From assembly GCA_002371315.1 (NCBI GenBank), contig DFHL01000127.1, forward strand, positions 1 through 8,433: DNA of 8,433 nt, written 5' to 3'. The stretch comes from Bacteroidales bacterium UBA3724 (GTDB taxonomy: Bacteria > Bacteroidota > Bacteroidia > Bacteroidales > P3). The notes under the pieces were generated by a model, which was not told the origin of the DNA, ran no database searches, and worked only from the letters and a program-made list of their open reading frames with translations. The position numbers were made by a program, and so were the translations under genes. Below, piece by piece: positions 5,296 to 8,433 of this stretch; position 1 is the first letter of the stretch; every line of letters begins with the position of its first letter.

Positions 5296-6123
5296 TCAAT
5301 CTGCCGGGAAAGCAATCTCGCGCTCAATGACCTGATAGGGGTTGTTGTTGCGGAAGATGGTCTGGCGTACCCAGTTGTCGTCCTCGTCGTACTCGTAGAC
5401 GTAGCTGTGCTTCCAGTTCAGGTGCTCGTCGTAGTTGAACGAGCTGACTTCGACGACGTTGTCGTGGTCGTCGTAGTAGTAGGTGGTGAGGGCTACAAGG
5501 AACTCGTCGGCATCGTAGAAGCGCCACTCGATGCGGTTGCCGCGATTGTCGTACTTATAGAGATAGCGCTGCATGAGGTCGCCTTCGGGGTTGTAGAACT
5601 CGAGTTCGGTGTTGTTGCCCATGTTGTCGTACTTGTAGACACGACGCTCGGTCATCTGGCCGTCGGCGCCATAGCTCTGTTCCTCGACAAGGCGATTGTT
5701 CTCGTACTTGCTGGTCTCTTTCTTCGACATACGCTCTTTCATATAGACAGTACGGGCAATGCGGTTGCCGTTCTTGTCGTTGAGGTATGCCGTACGGCCG
5801 GTCAGCTGGTTGGCCTTGTTGTACTCGTTCCAGCCGAGGGCGTAGCCGTTGACGTCGAAATAGTAGGAGAAATAGGTATATTCACCATTGGTGCGACGGA
5901 TCTTGTCGGCAAAATTGCCGCGTTTGTCAAAAGTTATACTGTCTATGCATACGAGCTGCCGACCTCCGTTCTTGCCACCAAACATGTTGTACGTGTACTC
6001 AATGACATAGAGGGCGTTGCCGTGGATGCCCATCTCGGTGCGGCTGTTCTTGCGAGGACCACCGCCAGCAAGCGCAGAGCCTGCTATGGAAAGCACTAAT
6101 GCGAGGGTGAAGAGTCTTTTCAT
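5296..6123 (-). CDS. Secreted YD-repeat-like (RHS-like) protein
   Basis: A 275-residue exported protein of unknown function. It starts with a signal peptide, MKRLFTLALVLSIAGSALA, with likely cleavage after A19 and no lipobox cysteine, so it is periplasmic or secreted and not a lipoprotein. The mature part is rich in Tyr, Asp and Asn and built of repeats of the form YxYDxxGNxxExxFY. The clearest start at 163 (YKYD), 189 (YKYD), 215 (YYYD) and 243 (YEYD), spaced 26, 26 and 28 residues; degenerate ones lie earlier (FDKRGN at 65, YFDVNG at 88, NDKNGNR at 115). This resembles the YD repeats of RHS/teneurin shells and similar short Bacteroidetes proteins, but there is no toxin domain or RHS core. 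It probably forms a beta-sheet solenoid; ligand unknown. The gene stands alone, ends in a strong terminator, and lacks an obvious consensus promoter. Confidence 0.85.
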   Translation of the reverse strand: MKRLFTLALVLSIAGSALAGGGPRKNSRTEMGIHGNALYVIEYTYNMFGGKNGGRQLVCIDSITFDKRGNFADKIRRTNGEYTYFSYYFDVNGYALGWNEYNKANQLTGRTAYLNDKNGNRIARTVYMKERMSKKETSKYENNRLVEEQSYGADGQMTERRVYKYDNMGNNTELEFYNPEGDLMQRYLYKYDNRGNRIEWRFYDADEFLVALTTYYYDDHDNVVEVSSFNYDEHLNWKHSYVYEYDEDDNWVRQTIFRNNNPYQVIEREIAFPAD

Positions 6124-6225
6124 ATTATTGATATAGTAATGTTTAATATTTTAAGTTATTCTGAACACGCATTGGAGAGCTGTTCAAGTTTCTATTCCGA
6201 ATTTTATTTATAACGCACGTCGTTT

Positions 6226-7767
6226 TTATTTATTGTTCAGGCTGGTATTTTTTCTGTAGCCGGCTTTCCAACGGACGAAAAGACCCCACAGGAAAACAGT
6301 GATACCGCCGGCAATGATGTAACCGTATGTGGCAGGAATAAAGCTGCCAAGACCTTCCTTCTGGGCGACGAAGATGAAGCTGATGGTGACCATACTCATG
6401 AAGAGTGCGGGCAACAGTGTCAGCAGGTACCAAGCGCTGCGGGGCTTGTGCTGCACGAGGAAGACGGTGATGGCCCACAGGGTGACCATGGCGAGGACTT
6501 GGTTGGCCCATGAGAAATAGCGCCAGATGTAGTCGAAACCTACGGGATTGGCCAATGAGAACACGAGCAGGGCTGCTGAGATGACAAATACGGGCAGAGC
6601 GACGAGGAATCGCTTGCCAACGGGCTTCTGGTCGACGTGCATGAAGTCGGCAACGATGAGGCGGGCCGAGCGCAGGGCTGTGTCGCCGCTGGTGACGGCA
6701 GCACTGATGACGCCGAGGATGCAGATGACGGCTATGACCCGTGGGAACCATGTGCTGGCAATGACGCCCACCATGGCGTTGCCTCCGAGCAGAACAGTCT
6801 CGCCCGAAGCATTGACAGTCATAGTCTTGGCAGCGAGCACAGGGTCGTGATAGAACACTGTGGCTGCTGCTGCCCAAATCAAGGCCACAACTCCTTCGGT
6901 TATCATGGCTCCATAGAAAATGGGGCGTGCCTGTTTCTCGTTGACCATACAACGGGCCATCAACGGGCTCTGCGTGGCATGGAAACCGCTGATGGCTCCA
7001 CAGGCGATGCTGATGAACATCATCGGGAACAACGGTGTGTGCGGAGCATGCGTACGGGTCTGCATCAGTGGGAAGAGAGCTCCGTCGCCACGAGCATTCA
7101 GCTGGTTGGAGAGGTCACTCCACACCTCGGGCAACTCGGGACGATAGACGATGAAGGCTACGACAATGGCCACAGCCATGCCGAGAAGGAGGAGTCCGAA
7201 GACAGGATAGATGCGGCCGATAAGCTTGTCGATGGGCAGCATGGTGGCAATAAGATAATATGCGAAAATGATGCCAACCCAGATGAAAATGTTCCAATCG
7301 GGTGTGAAATTCTGGTTGAGCAACACTGCCGGAGTATTTACAAAGACGGCTCCGACAAGAATCATCAGCAACACTGTGAATCCGCGCATGAACTGCTTCA
7401 TGCCGTTGCCAAGGTAGGTGCCGTGGATCTCGGGCAAAGAGGCACCGTCCTGACGGATGGAGATGAATCCGCTGATGAAGTCGTGGACTGCACCGGCGAA
7501 GATGCATCCGAAAACTATCCACAAGAACGACGCCGTACCAAACTGGGCTCCCATTATGGCTCCACAGATGGGTCCGACACCGGCAATGTTAAGAAACTGA
7601 ATAAGGAAAATGCGCCAGGGCTTCATGGGGACATAGTCGACACCATCGGGATGGGCAACGGCAGGTGTGGTGCGGCTGCCGTCAACTCCCAGCACACGCT
7701 CTACAAGCCTGGAATAAACAAAATATCCCAGCAGCAGAAGAATAACCGCAATGACGAATGTTATCAT
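6226..7767 (-). CDS. cstA: Carbon starvation protein A (CstA-type transporter)
   Basis: A 513-residue polytopic inner-membrane transporter of the CstA family, which in enterobacteria takes up pyruvate and has been linked to peptide uptake during starvation. Family marks are the N-terminal helix, LGVDGSRTTPAVAHPDGVDY (26-45) with VPMKP, the QFLNIAGVGPICGA segment (57-70), and GAVHDFISGFISIRQDG (92-108), the counterpart of the family's AGAV-D-F motif. The rest is about a dozen further hydrophobic helices, ending in a basic tail (RWKAGYRKN). It is shorter than E. coli CstA (about 700 residues), lacking part of the N- and C-terminal regions, as is usual for shorter CstA homologues. The ATG at 7765-7767 follows a poly-A leader. 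It is transcribed after the metallo-hydrolase gene on the same strand but with a 240-nt gap holding unusual repeats, so it probably has its own promoter. Family is certain; substrate is inferred. Confidence 0.94.
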   Translation of the reverse strand: MITFVIAVILLLLGYFVYSRLVERVLGVDGSRTTPAVAHPDGVDYVPMKPWRIFLIQFLNIAGVGPICGAIMGAQFGTASFLWIVFGCIFAGAVHDFISGFISIRQDGASLPEIHGTYLGNGMKQFMRGFTVLLMILVGAVFVNTPAVLLNQNFTPDWNIFIWVGIIFAYYLIATMLPIDKLIGRIYPVFGLLLLGMAVAIVVAFIVYRPELPEVWSDLSNQLNARGDGALFPLMQTRTHAPHTPLFPMMFISIACGAISGFHATQSPLMARCMVNEKQARPIFYGAMITEGVVALIWAAAATVFYHDPVLAAKTMTVNASGETVLLGGNAMVGVIASTWFPRVIAVICILGVISAAVTSGDTALRSARLIVADFMHVDQKPVGKRFLVALPVFVISAALLVFSLANPVGFDYIWRYFSWANQVLAMVTLWAITVFLVQHKPRSAWYLLTLLPALFMSMVTISFIFVAQKEGLGSFIPATYGYIIAGGITVFLWGLFVRWKAGYRKNTSLNNK

Positions 7768-7780
7768 TTTTTTTTAAAGG

Positions 7781-7812
7781 TTTTAGGGTTGAAGAGTTAT
7801 AGGGTTTAAAGG
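7781..7812. repeat. 16-bp tandem duplication containing TAGGGTT
   Basis: TTTTAGGGTTGAAGAG (7781-7796) is followed directly by TTATAGGGTTTAAAGG (7797-7812); 12 of 16 positions agree. It lies in the leader of cstA, between the ATG and the G-rich repeat array. Confidence 0.6.
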
Positions 7813-7882
7813 TGGGGAGTGATGGGGGAGTGAGGGGGGAGTGAGGGAGGAGTGAGGGGGGAGTGAGGGAGGAGTGAGGGGG
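7813..7882. repeat. 11-bp G-rich tandem repeat upstream of cstA
   Basis: AGTGA occurs at 7818, 7829, 7840, 7851, 7862 and 7873, an exact 11-bp step, with each copy separated by runs of G (GGGGGG alternating with GGGAGG in the later units, giving a 22-bp higher-order repeat). The plus strand holds many G-tracts of three or more; the minus strand, which is the cstA sense strand, is C-rich. The array ends about 45 nt before the cstA start codon. It may be a variable-number tract, a quadruplex former or a phased protein-binding site. Confidence 0.92.
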
Positions 7883-7977
7883 ACAATAGTTATGTATCAG
7901 AAGTTTATTACTATGATTTTTAATTATTTTCGTTTTATTTTCATTATCGAAAGGAGTTAAAGCTTTCTGTTATTCGC

Positions 7978-8007
7978 TTTCCGGTATCCGTTCTCCGTTT
8001 TCCGTTC
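7978..8007. repeat. 7-bp tandem repeat after the metallo-hydrolase stop
   Basis: TCCG recurs at 7980, 7987, 7994 and 8001, an exact 7-bp step with variable TT-rich spacers (TATCCGT, TCTCCGT, TTTCCGT). It lies directly after the stop codon of the gene ending at 8008 on the minus strand. No terminator hairpin is seen here; the rest of the 7883-7977 stretch is AT-rich with nothing recognised. Confidence 0.6.
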
Positions 8008-8433
8008 TCAAATCTCTACAGCTTCGCGGAAGGTGGCTATCTCGACGCGCTTGAATCCGCGTTGGTTCAACGTTGCCTTGAAATGCTCCTGTGTCTCGGC
8101 TTCGCCGTGGACAAGGAAAATTTTCTTCAAGCGGCGTTTTTCCTGGCAGGATATGTAGCGAATCAGCTCTTCGTAGTCGCCATGGCCGGACCACGACTCG
8201 ATGCGTCGCAAGTCAGCCCGCACCTCGTAGACATGACCGAAAATGGAGACGTGCTTGTCGCCGCGCATAATCTTGGCGCCCAAGGTGGACGGCTCGCAGT
8301 ATCCGACACAGAGTATCGTGGTGGACGGATTGTCGATATTGTTGGCCAGATGGTGCTTGACGCGTCCGGCTTCCATCATACCCGAAGCTGAGATGATGAT
8401 GCACGGTTTATGTCGCACATTGAGAGCCTTCGA
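8008..8433 (-). CDS. Beta-CASP metallo-beta-lactamase-fold RNA nuclease, C-terminal part
   Basis: Only the last 141 residues lie in the window; the frame stays open through position 8433, so the gene starts outside. The visible part is the end of the beta-CASP cap and the RMMBL domain of the CPSF-like MBL exonuclease family, which process RNA using two zinc ions. Evidence is PCIIISASGMMEAGRVKHHL (beta-CASP motif B region with the SASGMMxxGR signature), VGYCEPSTLGAKI, then the RMMBL motif with SWSGHGDYEELIRYI (motif C histidine) and KKIFLVHGEAETQEHFKATL, where the histidine of the VHGE segment is a metal ligand. The GTG at 8416-8418 is an internal valine codon, not a start. All motifs expected in this part are intact. 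Housekeeping RNA processing or decay is the likely role. Confidence 0.93.
   Translation of the reverse strand, partial: SKALNVRHKPCIIISASGMMEAGRVKHHLANNIDNPSTTILCVGYCEPSTLGAKIMRGDKHVSIFGHVYEVRADLRRIESWSGHGDYEELIRYISCQEKRRLKKIFLVHGEAETQEHFKATLNQRGFKRVEIATFREAVEI

Noticed and set aside
5407..6099. A 230-codon open frame on the plus strand opposite the YD-repeat-like gene
   Set aside because: Its valine-rich text is the complement of GAC/TAC-rich repeats. The opposite frame has a signal peptide, repeat periodicity and a terminator.
6124..6225. Promoter for the YD-repeat-like gene or terminator for cstA in their 102-nt gap
   Set aside because: No TTTG/TAnnTTTG pair is present on the minus strand, and the best hairpin (AACG with CGTT around CACGT) is only four base pairs.
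6637..7809. A 390-codon open frame on the plus strand opposite cstA
   Set aside because: It is the antisense of a clear CstA gene; the translation is rich in His, Asp and Gly without any family resemblance, while the minus frame has conserved membrane motifs.
8416..8418. GTG as the start of the metallo-hydrolase gene
   Set aside because: The frame continues upstream to the window edge (SKALNV), and the family needs an N-terminal catalytic domain, so this is an internal valine.

Overview
The window reads as Bacteroidales chromosome, most likely from a Prevotella-like member. The basis is two clean copies of the Bacteroidetes promoter (TTTG, 19 nt, TAnnTTTG), A-rich leaders instead of strong Shine-Dalgarno sites, a YtrA-type GntR/ABC cluster, a YqhD/BdhA-type alcohol dehydrogenase and a short CstA. 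The genus is inference. No rRNA, tRNA, CRISPR array, transposase or phage gene is visible.

Layout. (1) 40-2260, minus strand: an ABC ATPase, a six-helix membrane protein and a small GntR regulator, transcribed in that order from a promoter at 2351-2381. Both spacers are filled by copies of one stem-loop repeat with TTAAGG-type hexamer arms and a conserved 36-bp core; each copy ends just before the next start codon. (2) 2261-2986: gene-poor stretch with the promoter, a minus-strand terminator, an imperfect 40-bp direct repeat and a 3' remnant of a protein gene. (3) 2987-3528, minus strand: an antitoxin-like gene and a RelE/ParE-family toxin overlapping by ATGA, with their own promoter and a palindrome between its -33 and -7 boxes. 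(4) 3687-4865, plus strand: an iron-dependent alcohol dehydrogenase with all metal ligands. (5) 4866-5295: a small remnant resembling the tail of a formylglycine-generating-enzyme-like protein, a strong terminator, a GC-rich hairpin, a 9-bp AAATCTTG repeat and a second terminator. (6) 5296-6123, minus strand: a secreted YD-repeat-like protein. (7) 6226-7767, minus strand: CstA, preceded by a striking 11-bp G-rich tandem repeat. (8) 8008-8433, minus strand: the C-terminal part of a beta-CASP metallo-beta-lactamase-fold nuclease, cut by the window edge.

How they fit. The first three genes look like one envelope-related ABC system with its own regulator. The dehydrogenase (aldehyde reduction) and CstA (uptake of pyruvate or peptides) are separate metabolic units, and the toxin-antitoxin pair is a small accessory module. 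No multi-gene novel system is evident. The most unusual content is non-coding: the repeated stem-loop inside the ABC operon and the helically phased repeat before cstA.
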